DNA of 64,000 nt from Pseudopyrenochaeta lycopersici (taxonomy: Eukaryota; Ascomycota; Dothideomycetes; Pleosporales; Pseudopyrenochaetaceae), in the NCBI GenBank assembly GCA_003313425.1, contig NHZP01000020.1, positions 186,001-250,000 on the forward strand, read 5' to 3'. The translations under genes and the position numbers were made by a program. The notes under the pieces were generated by a model, which searched no databases, had not been told where the DNA came from, and saw only the letters and a program-made list of their open reading frames with translations. Positions 11,575-22,697 of the stretch are shown piece by piece (position 1 is the stretch's first letter; each line of letters starts with the position of its first letter).

Positions 11575-13294
11575 ATGCTGTCTCTTCCACTTGCTAAGCT
11601 ATCAATCGCTCGAGATGCTGACCCTACAGAGCAAAAATTCACCTGGCAGCATGAATCTCACGATATTTTCTTCATTCTCGATAGCTATGGTGCGCACGGC
11701 TCGTCTCAGCTTCTTAAAGTGGTGCAGGGCATACAAGTCCAAGTAAGACCTTCGACCCAACGACTCACTGCTTGGAAGCTCGATACAGGGGGTGTGGTCT
11801 GTGTACTGACGCATGGCGTCTAGCAAATAATCGAAATCGAACGACTGATCAACGAAGCACATGAAATAACGAGGTCAATGGCTCAATGTGGTGTTGACGT
11901 AAAGGCTGAAGAGCTTCCTGTTTCTGCCATGGTTCGATGCCCTCTATTGGCAATACGTTGGCAGCTACCCAACAAAAAGGTGAGCACACGTCAATTCCAA
12001 TGTTTCAAGAAGCTCATTGTATGTACAGATCCGCCGTGTCCAGTTTAAGTTCACATCGAGCGAGGGCTTTGAAACAGCACGCAACCATCTTGTTCGGTTG
12101 GGTCTGCGCATAACTTCGCCAAACGAAGGCCAAGCCCAGACACAGTTACCAAACCCTTTGCCAAAGCGAGCACCATTCTCATCAGCGAAGCCTGGCCTGG
12201 CGCATGCTGAAAATTCTCACAAGTCTACCAGCGGAGGCTTATCTTGCCCCCCATCAAAACTCGCAGAGATCTCCAGTCGACCTTACACCGCGATCAATAC
12301 CTCAAACACTCGTGAGTCCCAACTACAAGACGTCAAAAATGCTCGTCCATTATCTGCCCATGCTGGTTATAGCAATGGAAAATGCAGCTCGATGGGCTCC
12401 CTTGCCAACCCTCTTGTGCCTCCTGTGTACTTGGCCCGACCTACATTGGCCACATCAGAGTTCCTCCACGACGTTTCGAACGCTAGTATGTCTCAATCTC
12501 GAGACCATTCTATATCAACCATTGAAGAAATCCCAGGAGGGTTAAGCGAACGCACAGAGACTGCCACAATCTACAGCAACCGTCCGGATACTGCCGAGCC
12601 GATGCTGCCGCCTAGGCGGGAGCTCCCCTTTCCACGTTCGTCACTACCGCGATCATCAGGCAGTGATAGCACACGACCTTCCAGCCGACCGTTAAGTAGT
12701 TCGATGGGACCGCCTCCTTTGCCAGCTCGCGTAGCCAGTCTACGACCAAGCTCAAGTCTCGGAGTAAGTCATGAGGCCGAGTTACCTCCACTACCTGTAC
12801 CTACTGTTCTTGGTCCAACTGCATGCGGGGTATCAGCATTGCAACAATCTCCTCAAACACCTAATCAAAACCAGCGTATACTTACTCGTAGTTTGTCATC
12901 TTCGAAAAGCGACTATCAGCGGCCGTCGAGCTCAGGTTCAGCCACTTCACCCCTATTGGTCAAGAGATCAAGCTCAACCATGCTTCCAACATCGCGACCG
13001 TCTGAAACGCTCCGCAGTGTCGCTCAGGACTTGCGATGGACAATACCCAAAACGGATTCCCCCACTCTACCCTCGTCCGAAACTACTTACGAGGGTTCTA
13101 CTGTTCCTGGGGGTGCTGCCGAGCTTCAAACGGGTAGTAATAACAGCCTCGCATCATACGTAGCACAGTCCGAGGAGGAACGAAGAGCCGCACTCAACGA
13201 GTTTATCTTTCGACATCTCGAGAGTGATGACTTTCTTACACTCGTCGAGGACATGGAAACTTGTTGGGCTAGGGTTGCGCTCGGTATGAAATGA
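11575..13294 (+). CDS. Rec114/Rec7-like meiotic recombination protein (tentative)
   Basis: Exons 11575-11742, 11824-11979 and 12029-13294 all join at codon boundaries and give a 529-residue protein. The first 140 residues look like a beta-rich PH-type fold ending in RRVQFKFTSSEGFETARNHL followed by VRLGL. A long Ser/Pro/Arg-rich disordered middle follows, and then a short helical C-terminus (FIFRHLESDDFLTLVEDMET). That layout, a small N-terminal PH fold plus a disordered linker and a C-terminal helix, is that of Rec114/Rec7, which activates Spo11 to make meiotic double-strand breaks. The match is by architecture and by the PH end motif, not by search, so it is tentative. Otherwise it is a conserved Ser-rich hypothetical protein. 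Confidence 0.6.
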
Positions 13295-13518
13295 GGCATG
13301 CAAGAGATAGTGTTCGGAAAGACGGTGGAAAATCAGTGGTGGCCACTTTTTGACCGCAATGCGGGAGATGGAAGAGGCTTGCACGTGGCTTTATAGTACC
13401 TATGTGCCCTTTTTGTCTCACATAACACTTTTTACTCCCCAATCACGAACACAAGTGAGAAGACTTCATACTATCCATATGTTCTAAGGTAGTATCTTCG
13501 CAAAAGGCATCCAATGGC

Positions 13519-15597
13519 TCATTTTCCACCCTTTAGATAGTAGTCCAGTGGATACCCCAACCAAGCACATTGCTCCACATCCACATACCCAGCGCTCTTA
13601 CTCGGCCAGTCCAACAACCTGATCTCATCCCCTGCCTTCTTACTGCCATCTACCTGGCCCCAATGTCCGTACCTCTTCGCCCCCTCAATCACCTTTCCAT
13701 ATCCTCTCTGGTCGAGATACTGTAGGTTTGGGTTCGGATCACCGCTCCTCACAAAACTAGCAAAATAACTCGAAGTCAGCTGCACAGAGTAGAGATCTTC
13801 AGGCTCGCGGATCGTAGACAGTGTACCAAACACCCACGGCATATCTGCCCCATGGAATCGAAAGTAAGGGTTTTTGGGGTTATTGTCTTTCGGCTGCCCG
13901 AGGTTGTTAGGGCCGTAGCCGTTTATTGTGCGTTCCATTTGGTAGTAGTACGCTTTCTCAAATGCCTTTGTGGATGCACCGGCGTAGACAGTTGCTTGGT
14001 CAACACAGCGGAATGTCTTGTCCGTTGCAATTCTCTGCGAGACGTTGAAAGAGTCCAAAGTCAGATTGCCAGTGCTAGTTAGTGGAAACAGATTGGACTC
14101 AATGATGCGTTGTGCCCAGGTACTGTTGATGCCAAGTGCAACTTGCAGGCCTTGCGTGTGGTTTGAGATTGGCGTTTTGGGGTACGTGGAGAACGATGCA
14201 CCATCATCCCTTGTGATGCCAAAGATTACGGGAATATGAGCTGTACTCGCGTTGCGTGTTGAGACGATGAGATTCGATGTGTCCACATACTTCCCATCTT
14301 GCACCACATACCGTGCCACGGTTGAGAACCCAACGAGTTTCGAAGCGGGCACTTGCTCCAAGCAGGCGATCTGGGCAGAGATGTCGGTTTCGTTGCACCC
14401 AGCAGCAGTGAAAATTTGTGGTCCAGCGATGTTGTACGATTGCTCGATGGTGTAGTATGTCGAGTATGTCGTCCCGTAATCCCCATTTCTACCTAAAGTC
14501 ACACCCCCACCGAGATTCGACATCACAATCGCACCTTGATATTTGCCAATGGCTTGCGGCGAGCCGAGTAAGGTGCGAACAGATCCTGCGCCTGCGGATT
14601 CACCAGCGATGGTAATCTTCTTCGGATCACCACCAAAGGAGGCGATGTTTGCAATTACCCAGTCCAAAGCCGTAATCTGATCTGCGATACCGAAGTTACC
14701 TTTGATGTCTGTACCAGGGATGGCGAGGAAACCCAGTGTAGAGAGACGATAATTTATGTTTACCACAACTAAATCTTCTCTGGAAGCAAGATTGCCGCCA
14801 TCGGAGAGCGAGTCTGCTCCACTTCCGCCCGTGAAGCCGCCACCATGGATCCAGAATAGCACCGGCCTTAAATGCTTTTTGTTTCCAGTCTTAGGAATGT
14901 AGGGTGTTTGAATGTTTAAAAACAAGCAATCCTCACTCCCCGAGTTGCCTTGCGCGCATTGCGCACCGTATGCTGTTGCCTGAATGGTCTGGCCGGTTTT
15001 GGAGTACAAGGAAGAGTATTTGAAGCGTTGCGGTGTGTCTGCGTAGGGGATTCCCAAGAAACGGAAAGATTTTTGATTGCGGTAGCCGACGAAAGTGTTG
15101 TCGCCCGAAGCTATAGCAATCGTACTGCCATTTACAGGCCCAGCATTTGAAGCTCCATTATTGGCTGACTGTGTACAAAGAACCGGAAGCTCTTGACGCG
15201 ATGAGTTCAAGGTAGAGGGATAGCTAACTTTGCGACCCACAGATACAATACCACCCTCGATGTGATAGCCCCTCTCCGAGTCTTGATACTTTGCGTAGTC
15301 CTGATACGAAAGGGCATCATTAAAATCTGCTTCGTACTTTTGAATCGCAGCTTTTGAAAGAAGCCTCTCGTTGAGCAAGCCACATGCTGCCGCGGCATCG
15401 GCTTGAGGAACCGGGTCGAGAATGAGTGCTCCGATATGGTTCTTGTTGTCTGAGGCATTGAGATTGTTCTGATAGATGAGCGTCAACGAGGATTGAGCAT
15501 TCGAGGCATCACCTGCAGCTCTTGTGACAACAGGCGAAGACTGCGAAAACGCGACAAAGCTGGCCGTTACAGCAACGAAAGTAGCAAGGACCGTCAT
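13519..15597 (-). CDS. secreted type-B carboxylesterase/lipase
   Basis: This alpha/beta-hydrolase esterase of the cholinesterase/lipase family hydrolyses carboxylic esters outside the cell. It is a single exon. From the ATG at 15597 the product is 692 residues and starts with a signal peptide (MTVLATFVAVTASFVAFS). An in-frame ATG at 15657 would add 20 polar residues, but it lies only about 20 bp from the TATA-like box at 15677, so 15597 is preferred. Conserved features are the oxyanion loop (WIHGGGFTGGSG), the nucleophile in GESAGAGS (Ser334), the SEDCLFLNI motif and a C-terminal HGADMPWVFG with the likely catalytic His. About 165 residues precede the catalytic domain. It is followed on the plus strand by two other serine hydrolase genes. 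Confidence 0.9.
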   Translation of the reverse strand: MTVLATFVAVTASFVAFSQSSPVVTRAAGDASNAQSSLTLIYQNNLNASDNKNHIGALILDPVPQADAAAACGLLNERLLSKAAIQKYEADFNDALSYQDYAKYQDSERGYHIEGGIVSVGRKVSYPSTLNSSRQELPVLCTQSANNGASNAGPVNGSTIAIASGDNTFVGYRNQKSFRFLGIPYADTPQRFKYSSLYSKTGQTIQATAYGAQCAQGNSGSEDCLFLNIQTPYIPKTGNKKHLRPVLFWIHGGGFTGGSGADSLSDGGNLASREDLVVVNINYRLSTLGFLAIPGTDIKGNFGIADQITALDWVIANIASFGGDPKKITIAGESAGAGSVRTLLGSPQAIGKYQGAIVMSNLGGGVTLGRNGDYGTTYSTYYTIEQSYNIAGPQIFTAAGCNETDISAQIACLEQVPASKLVGFSTVARYVVQDGKYVDTSNLIVSTRNASTAHIPVIFGITRDDGASFSTYPKTPISNHTQGLQVALGINSTWAQRIIESNLFPLTSTGNLTLDSFNVSQRIATDKTFRCVDQATVYAGASTKAFEKAYYYQMERTINGYGPNNLGQPKDNNPKNPYFRFHGADMPWVFGTLSTIREPEDLYSVQLTSSYFASFVRSGDPNPNLQYLDQRGYGKVIEGAKRYGHWGQVDGSKKAGDEIRLLDWPSKSAGYVDVEQCAWLGYPLDYYLKGGK

Positions 15598-15676
15598 CTT
15601 GGAAGCCTCTCCTGTTGATCCTGCTGTTGAAGAATTGATCCGAAGCTGCAGACTCATAATCCTCCATCTTGAGCAT

Positions 15677-15683
15677 CTTTATA
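15677..15683 (-). promoter_or_regulatory. TATA-like box of the carboxylesterase gene
   Basis: TATAAAG on the minus strand, 80 bp upstream of the ATG at 15597. Its position supports the downstream start codon, because the ATG at 15657 would lie at or before the expected transcription start. Confidence 0.5.
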
Positions 15684-16928
15684 CAGCACCGGCAACCCGG
15701 ATGGCGTCGTTCATCTTAATTGAACAGCCGTGCCTCTAACCGCAACCAGCGATGCTCCATATGAGTTTATTGCGAACAAGCATTCTAGAAGGGACTGTTC
15801 CCTGGATTTCGAGGAGTAGATCGCTGGCTAGGCAGGGGCACTGGCTGAATGTTGTCCTGTGGAGCCTGGAGCTAGGTTGTTAAGCGGATGTTGATCGCTA
15901 ACTATTCTTTGCGGCGATTGTTCGAAGATGAACATTCTAAGATCATAGTTTAATTCAGCTGCTTCCCAGGCCGTTGCTTGGCGCCTAGCACCGACGTGTG
16001 ATGATGACTGATAAACCTCAAAAGAGCCTGCGTATTGTCATCTGTCCCATAGCAAGTGCTACATTCGCTCGTCGTCTGGCGGTGCAGGTTAGGGTTGTGG
16101 GAATTTAGCCGTTTAGGCATCAATGGCACCATCCCCCGGGCGTTTGTTCGGACAAATACATTCATTGACTGTTGACAGCCTATGCGTCCTGGGGGACGGA
16201 AATTATATGCGAGTATGCGGGTATAGGAGCGGGACGCTGTGGGGACGGACCATGAGGGTTAGGGTGGATTGAATCAAGCGGGGGACAAAATAAGCAAGCC
16301 TATCCCGACTCTGGTGTACTACATCGCCAGCTCTTCATTCATGTGTGGCGTAACCATAGCTGCAGAGTCTGTATTGCTCTTGTGCCTTGCGGGTTTGTTA
16401 AATAAATAGGGGTTACTAAAGACTATTGATAGGGGTTGAGATCAGTTCAGGGGCGCCCAATTGGTGGAGGGGACAATCGCAGGATTCAGGGATGTTCAAT
16501 TCTAAGGCGGCCCATATCTTTTCACGGCCGACGGCACAACGGCCATACTCAGCGCTTCTCGTTCCAAATGCCATGGTTATACTATATGTTAAATCTCAAG
16601 GTCATATGAACAACACGGGAGCTTATCATTTGTCAATACTTGAAGAGGGGTGTTTTAAACAACCCGAGACCTTCGCGATCAAAAACTACCGGTAGTCGAA
16701 TTCTAGTGTTCGTTCCATGCAGGACAACTCGGTAGGAAGTTGTTTTTGGTAGGCGGGCGACAGAGAAGAGCTAAGAGGAACGAAGGATCGGATTAGATTG
16801 GCAGGCGTCATTACACAGCCCGCAAGGAATACGATAGACAAGGATGTCGAACTTCATATCTTCCCGCGAATTCTCTCATCGACTCCACAAACCACCTCCA
16901 TACCATTTGAGTTGCTACAGTATCGAAA
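15684..16928. other. intergenic region between divergent hydrolase genes
   Basis: About 1.2 kb between the minus-strand carboxylesterase and the plus-strand hydrolase at 16929. It holds both promoters. Open frames are short (at most 89 codons) and show no domain; no repeat or RNA gene was recognised. Confidence 0.5.
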
Positions 16929-17930
16929 ATGTTTCGATCAGCGCTTGTACTGGCGCTTGCCATATCATCTGCGCTTGCCAATACCGTTATCCCACCGAGT
17001 TCTTGGAAATATTCTTATCCATGGCCAATCGCGTACCATAATATCACTTCGCAGCGATTGAATCTCTCGATGGCTTATATGGATGTCCACCCGACGAATA
17101 CCAGTTATGCAACGAACAAGACCATCGTGCTCTTGCACGGCAAAAACTTCTGTGGCGTGACATGGGAGGATACAGCCCGTCGCCTTTCTTCAAGTGGCTA
17201 TCGTGTCGTTATCCCTGATCAGATTGGTTTTTGCAAGTCATCCAAACCTCCGTCGTACCAGTTCTCTTTGCAGCAACTGGCACACAATACGCGTTCTTTG
17301 CTGGACAGCCTGGGTGTCGGTCAAACGTATGTACTCGGTCATTCTATGGGCGGTATGCTTGCGACGCGTTTTGCTCTTATGTACCCAAACACCACATCAC
17401 ATCTCATTGTCACGAACCCCCTTGGGCTGGAAGATTGGAAAGCGCTCGGGGTACCTTGGCGTCCTATCGATCTCATATACAAAGACGAGCTCGCGACCAC
17501 CTATACGTCAATTCGGAATTATCAGCAGGCCACATACTACGTCAACACATGGAAGCCTGAGTATGACGTTTGGGTCAATATGTCTGTTTCCTTGTATCAG
17601 CTGCCTCGCGAGAACGCCACTTTTGCATGGAACATGGCTCTCACCACAGATGCAATTTTAACACAGCCAGTCATCTACGAATTTGACTTGATAAAGGCAA
17701 AAACATTATTGTTGATCGGGACCAAGGATACGACTGCCCCAGGAAAGGCGTGGAGTCCACCCGCTGTGCAGGCTAAGCTGGGAAAGTATGCCGTCTTGGG
17801 CAAGGAGGCCGCGAAGAAAATTCCCGGTGCTGAACTTGTTGAGTTTGAGGATTTAGGACATAGTCCTCAGGTACAGGATAGTGAGAGGTATCACCAGGCG
17901 TTATTCAAATGGCTAGAGAGGTCGGCTTGA
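16929..17930 (+). CDS. secreted alpha/beta hydrolase
   Basis: Single-exon protein of 333 residues with an N-terminal signal peptide (MFRSALVLALAISSALA), so probably exported. The alpha/beta-hydrolase core is complete: the oxyanion segment LLHGKNFCG, the nucleophile elbow GHSMGG (Ser139), Asp267 in GTKDTTAPG and His311 in EDLGHSPQ. It resembles the epoxide hydrolase/haloperoxidase-like branch of AB-hydrolase-1 rather than lipases; the substrate cannot be read from the sequence. Several NXT/S sites fit secretion. It sits between two other serine hydrolases, 1.3 kb and 0.4 kb away. Confidence 0.88.
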   Translation: MFRSALVLALAISSALANTVIPPSSWKYSYPWPIAYHNITSQRLNLSMAYMDVHPTNTSYATNKTIVLLHGKNFCGVTWEDTARRLSSSGYRVVIPDQIGFCKSSKPPSYQFSLQQLAHNTRSLLDSLGVGQTYVLGHSMGGMLATRFALMYPNTTSHLIVTNPLGLEDWKALGVPWRPIDLIYKDELATTYTSIRNYQQATYYVNTWKPEYDVWVNMSVSLYQLPRENATFAWNMALTTDAILTQPVIYEFDLIKAKTLLLIGTKDTTAPGKAWSPPAVQAKLGKYAVLGKEAAKKIPGAELVEFEDLGHSPQVQDSERYHQALFKWLERSA

Positions 17931-18352
17931 TGGAAGCGATAGAGATCCGGACCTGTTTTAGCTCGGTTCTATAACTGCATACCGTTCGGTTACGGGATAT
18001 TGTGGTGCCGAGCAGCCCATGAGACATATAGGAGCCAACCCCGCCGCTGAGAGAACCCCGCAGAGGTAGCCTCCAGACCCCACATTGTGTAATTCCCCTG
18101 TCCCGAGGATATATCAATCAGCTACGCAACTTTACTCAAATAAGTTGACAATTCCAGCTACACATGAACATTTGCTAGATTCTCTACATACACTGCAAAA
18201 GGCTTTGAAGGTGCCCATTTCACGAGGTTACTTTTTCTAAGATCCTGATCCATTCAGGTTGATATAGTTGTCTTATTTGTATCGTATTGTGTGCTTCACT
18301 TAGTCGTCCACAGACGTTCAGCGATCAGATCCAACTCATTGTATCGTACATC
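17931..18352. other. intergenic region between two hydrolase genes
   Basis: 422 bases between same-direction genes. It holds the 3' end of the secreted hydrolase and the promoter and leader of the HSL-type esterase. No other feature was recognised. Confidence 0.5.
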
Positions 18353-19375
18353 ATGTCGAACCCCTCCATACCTCGCCCACTCTTTGATCCGGCCTATAAG
18401 TCCGCTGGTGGACTTCCGGGGATGAGTGAAACCATAGATGTGGAGCAGTTTCGTCAGATAATGGACATCACTACGGCAGAGGATGTTCTCAAGAAGCATC
18501 CCCATGTCAGTCATACCGACATTATCGTTCCAGCCGTTAAGGATTTCGGTAATCACTCCGTCACCGTGGCGTTGTTTCAGACCAAGGCTTCGAGTAACAA
18601 AAGTCGATCGGTTGTGCTGTATGTGCACGGAGGCGGACAAGTGGTTGGGAACAGGTTCTTCAGCGTAGACCAAATCCTCGACCTGGTCTGTCCTGTCAAT
18701 GAAGATCTCGTCTTCGCGTCTGTTGAGTACCGGCGTGCACCAGAGCACCGCGCTCCAGCTGGAGCACATGATTGCTATTCTGCCCTCGTTCATCTTGCAG
18801 AGAACGCTGTTGATCTCGGAATCGATCCTTCGAGAATTTTGGTCTATGGTATCTCTGGAGGCGCGCCCCTTGCGGCCGCAACGTGTTTGCTCGCCAAAAG
18901 TCGCAAGGGGCCTCGCGTTTGCGCTCAGTTACTTAACATTCCTATGCTAGATGATCGTGACCACTATCTGTCATGGAAGCAGTTCGAGACTGGAACCCTA
19001 TGGTCAGGAACGACGAATCGCCAGGCTTGGGATATGATATTGGGGGCTGACAGAGTCACATCAAAGATCGACGAGATACAGTGTCCAGGTAGAGCAACAG
19101 ACCTGACCGACCTGCCGCCTGCCTTCATCGATGTTGGTGAATGTGAGGTATTCCGGGATGGGGCGATTGCATTCGCGTCGCAAATTTGGAAAGCGGGCGG
19201 CTCAGCTGAGCTGCATGTTTGGCCAGGCATGTATCATGGCGCCGCATTCTTTGAGCCGGATGCCCCGATGTCAAAGGTTGCCTTGGCTGCGGGGCGTGAT
19301 TTCATCCAGAGAACGCTGGGATATCGGGGGGCATCGGCTGGTGCTGTCCAGGATGTATCGAAGGCCGTATTGTGA
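18353..19375 (+). CDS. HSL-type (alpha/beta hydrolase fold-3) esterase
   Basis: Cytosolic-type esterase of the hormone-sensitive-lipase family, 340 residues in one exon, with no signal peptide from the ATG at 18353. An upstream in-frame ATG at 18287 would add 22 residues. Family motifs are HGGG (in VLYVHGGGQVVG), YRRAPEHRAPAG and a C-terminal WPGMYHG (His295). Two positions differ from the usual pattern. The nucleophile elbow reads GISGG (Ser168) instead of GDSAGG. The acidic position that normally reads DPLRD reads EVFRD, so Glu265 probably replaces Asp, which is seen in some family members. The fold and triad appear intact, so an active enzyme is likely. Small-molecule ester, lactone or carbamate substrates are possible but not readable. 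Confidence 0.87.
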   Translation: MSNPSIPRPLFDPAYKSAGGLPGMSETIDVEQFRQIMDITTAEDVLKKHPHVSHTDIIVPAVKDFGNHSVTVALFQTKASSNKSRSVVLYVHGGGQVVGNRFFSVDQILDLVCPVNEDLVFASVEYRRAPEHRAPAGAHDCYSALVHLAENAVDLGIDPSRILVYGISGGAPLAAATCLLAKSRKGPRVCAQLLNIPMLDDRDHYLSWKQFETGTLWSGTTNRQAWDMILGADRVTSKIDEIQCPGRATDLTDLPPAFIDVGECEVFRDGAIAFASQIWKAGGSAELHVWPGMYHGAAFFEPDAPMSKVALAAGRDFIQRTLGYRGASAGAVQDVSKAVL

Positions 19376-19633
19376 TTCGCTATTCTCCTGTTATTCGCTT
19401 CTTGAATCATCTGTGCCCAAGCTACTGCGACGTATTCAATGCCAAGAGTGAGTTTGTGAGGTCACCCACTTCGTATAGAACGTTCTACGCTTTCCCCGCG
19501 GCCGGCGCACAGACCAGCTCATGTACTAAAGTAGCGAACCTAGGCCATCGCTTGAACCCTCGTCACAACGTCTTCATCAACAGCACCGTGTAGCGCGCTG
19601 ATTGCCCAGAAGCCTGGTTCTACGGCTTAAGTC

Positions 19634-22600
19634 ATGGCTCAGGAGGAGTTGAATGCCATAGCTTGCGAAAATTGCCGGTCAAAGAAGTGCAAATGCGACC
19701 GAAGACTGTCCGTTCTCTCCACCATCTGCACTCTGCCCTTTGTCGTCCACTTACGTCTACAGCCCATCATGCTCGCAGTGTCAGAGCTCCTCCACTATTT
19801 GTCGCTATCAGGAAGGCGGCAAGCGTGGGCTTCCGGCTGCATACATTGCCAGCCTTGAGAAGCGGCTTCAAGAGACTGAGGCCGCCTTGTGCGCGGCCCT
19901 GTTTGCTATACAGAACCAAACTCCAATCAATCTGCAAGACTCCCATTTGGTCGGATCATCTTCCGTCTCGCTCGGACGAGAACGCTCAAAAGCGTACAAA
20001 CAAGATGAATGGAAGCGACTACCTCTGCAAACGAATGAAGATCTGGCGGCATGGCTTCGGGCAAAGTATCACGAAAATACCTCATCTGAAGCAGTACGAG
20101 CTGATTTTCGACGACCAGAGTTTGGGGTGAACGCTCGGGGAAAACAGGAAGTGGGGCGCCTTGGTGAAGGCGATGCGATGACACCGCCCGGGCCTTTCTC
20201 TAGTGCGGAACGCGTCCAAGCACGTACTGAATTTCCACCAACATCAAAAGAACCAGCCATTGAGCAGCTTCAGAGTTGCATTCCACCGACCACGCCAAAC
20301 AGTACCCAAGTGCCTTTGCAATCGATTCGATGGCATGCCAATTATTTTTAGAGTCTTAATGTAAGCCATTTTCACACTGAAAATTTTACAATTGGGCTAA
20401 CTGGCAGTTAGGACTTTTGGTATTCATCTTGAACAGTCGAGTACCTTCAGTCGAGTACCCTGGCGCCTGTCAGAAGGCTATTTGTCGACGTCTCATGGCC
20501 TGCTGAGTCAGGCGAATAAAAGCGGGGTTTGTTCATCCGCATTTCTCAAGATTCGTCAAATTTCAAGCGCCGACCAGTAGCATAACGCATTATTTGCAAA
20601 CGCACCGATGGAGAGCAACGATGATAGATTCTCTCCATCTGATCTTGCGACGGATGATGGACAACCTTCTAAAAGACGACGAACGTCTCCGCGACCGGCA
20701 CGCGAGGTGGGCCTGATGCGTAGCATTCCTGGTGACAATTCCTCGGGGTTTGTTGGAAGTGCCAGCGGGATTTTCTTCATCAGATCCGTGTACGGTGCCA
20801 TTCGTCGTTCTCAGCCAACGGGGCCAGCTCACATGGAAACACCTGGGAGCGACATCGTTCCCGGCGAAGATGACCATTTACCATCAGTGCTTTCTGGCGC
20901 TTCGGGGCAGTTATGGAACGATGATGAAGTTGGCCAAAGACAAATGCTGAATGTCTCGTTTCAAGATCTCATTGAATGGAGCGGGAGCTACTTCGCTAAC
21001 TGGCACCCTGCCTTTCCGTTCCTCCATGCTCCCGCTGTGCTTGAACATTTTGATGAATTATCGCGCCATGGCCCATCACCACACGATGCTTCAGGGGATC
21101 TGCGAATGATTGTTATTCGATCCATCATGTCCATTTCCCTTGCAGATCGCCGGCAATCATCCAATTCAGGCGGCGCACACTATCCTGCCGACCTCGTTTT
21201 CCCATCCTACGATGCTGCAGTAGACAGCCTCCGACACGTTCTATCACACCCTGCGTCATTATCCTCAATACAGGCTGCTGTCAGCGTTCAACTATTCCTT
21301 GTTTCTATGCTTCGCTTGAATGCAGCTTCGCGTCTTGGAGGCCTTATCATTCGTATGGCCCTTCAGCTTGGTCTTCATCGCTGCCCTTCTCGCTTTCAGA
21401 CGTTTTCGCCTAGGGTCAAAGAACTCCGACAGCGTATATTCTGGTCAGTGTATACAATTGACCGGTTTGTGTGCCAGTCTATGGGGCTACCTCTCGGAAT
21501 ACATGATGATGACCTCGATGTGTGCTACCCCATCACTGAACGCCATTTGGACGCCCAGGATCATCGGCCAGGTATGTCAATAAAAATAACACAAAGAACG
21601 CTAATCTGATGATAAATTAGATAGCAGATTGCGGCTGCAGGACCTATTAGCTCGTCACGCGGAAATGCGAGGTGATATCATCGAATTGCGCAATAAATCA
21701 CTTCATTTCGTCCAAAAAGACCCAGATAGAGCTACAGCTATAGAAGCTAGACTTGCTCAGTGGTGGAACGATGTTGAAGAGTTTAGTGACACAGACGATA
21801 GCCAAGGTCCTTCGGCGTATCATTTGACTATTTTGACGGTCCTCAAGCATGAGTCGATTATCTCTCTGAATCGGCCAGCTTTAGCCGCATCCCGTCAAGA
21901 CGCATCATACGATGTGGCACTACAACTTTGCATCGGATCCGCGCGATCAATTATCACGACACTGCATAAAGCTCTCAAATCAAGAGAGAATCCAGAGCCA
22001 TTGACATTGTTATGGCCGTCTTGTACGTGGGCTGTATGGATTAGCACATTCATTATGTTTTATGCAGCTCATAGCAAGCACGTATCTCAAATCATCGTTG
22101 CTAGGTAATATCAATTATCTTGAATATTTGTGTATGGATGACTAACATACCAAGAATAGACTCGCCGATAGAAGTCTCGAGGTTCTCGAACATCTCGCGC
22201 GCAGGGGCTGTGCATGGCCGGAAGCAAGCGCTGCAGCTATCCGAGACTTGCGCTCGAGAATGATTGATCACGAGTCTGCGACGCTTGCTGGGGATCAAAG
22301 TACTTTAGATGAGGACCCCACTGGCGATAATTTCGGTCTGTCATCTAGCCATCAACGTTCAGGACCATCTCCGCAAGGCAACCCATCCGCAGCCCATGTT
22401 ATTCCAAACAGGCCTGCTGCAGATCACAACGTGGACAGTGCGGCTGCCAGCACAGGACTAGCTTTTGGGTCGGACTACAATCACTATCCGACAGTTGATC
22501 CTGGTGCACACAATAACCTCGACCATAGTGCTCTTGCCTTCGGTCTTGGGAATGACAATTGGAATAACTTCATGTATGCGAACGGTTCCCTGACCCAGAC

Positions 22601-22697
22601 TACAACGCTCGGAGAACACAATAACCCCGATCCGTTCTCTGGATTCGATATTCCATTCTGGTTCGAACAAGAACAGCATTGGGATATGCTCCTGTAA
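19634..22697 (+). CDS. Zn2Cys6 transcription factor (zinc cluster and fungal TF domain; internal join uncertain)
   Basis: Nuclear fungal transcription factor. Exon 1 (19634-19707) joins exon 2 (from 19763) to complete the zinc cluster: CENCRSKKCKCDR, then CSQCQSSSTIC, with ideal C-x2-C-x6-C spacing, followed by a coiled linker (ASLEKRLQETEAAL). The fungal-specific regulatory domain lies in 20608-21571, 21621-22104 and 22160-22697, with GSASGIFFIRSVYGAI, NWHPAFPFLHAP and LRQRIFWSVYTIDRFVC. The two halves do not connect cleanly: exon 2 meets a stop at 20349 and the regulatory part is closed upstream by a stop at 20578. Candidate signals in between are GTAAGC at 20361, CAG at 20407 and an acceptor at 20580. 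Either an intron pair was missed, or the gene is broken or split. A TATA-like AATAAAAG near 20514 keeps open a separate gene starting at 20608. It lies next to the dehydrogenase gene. Confidence 0.75.
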
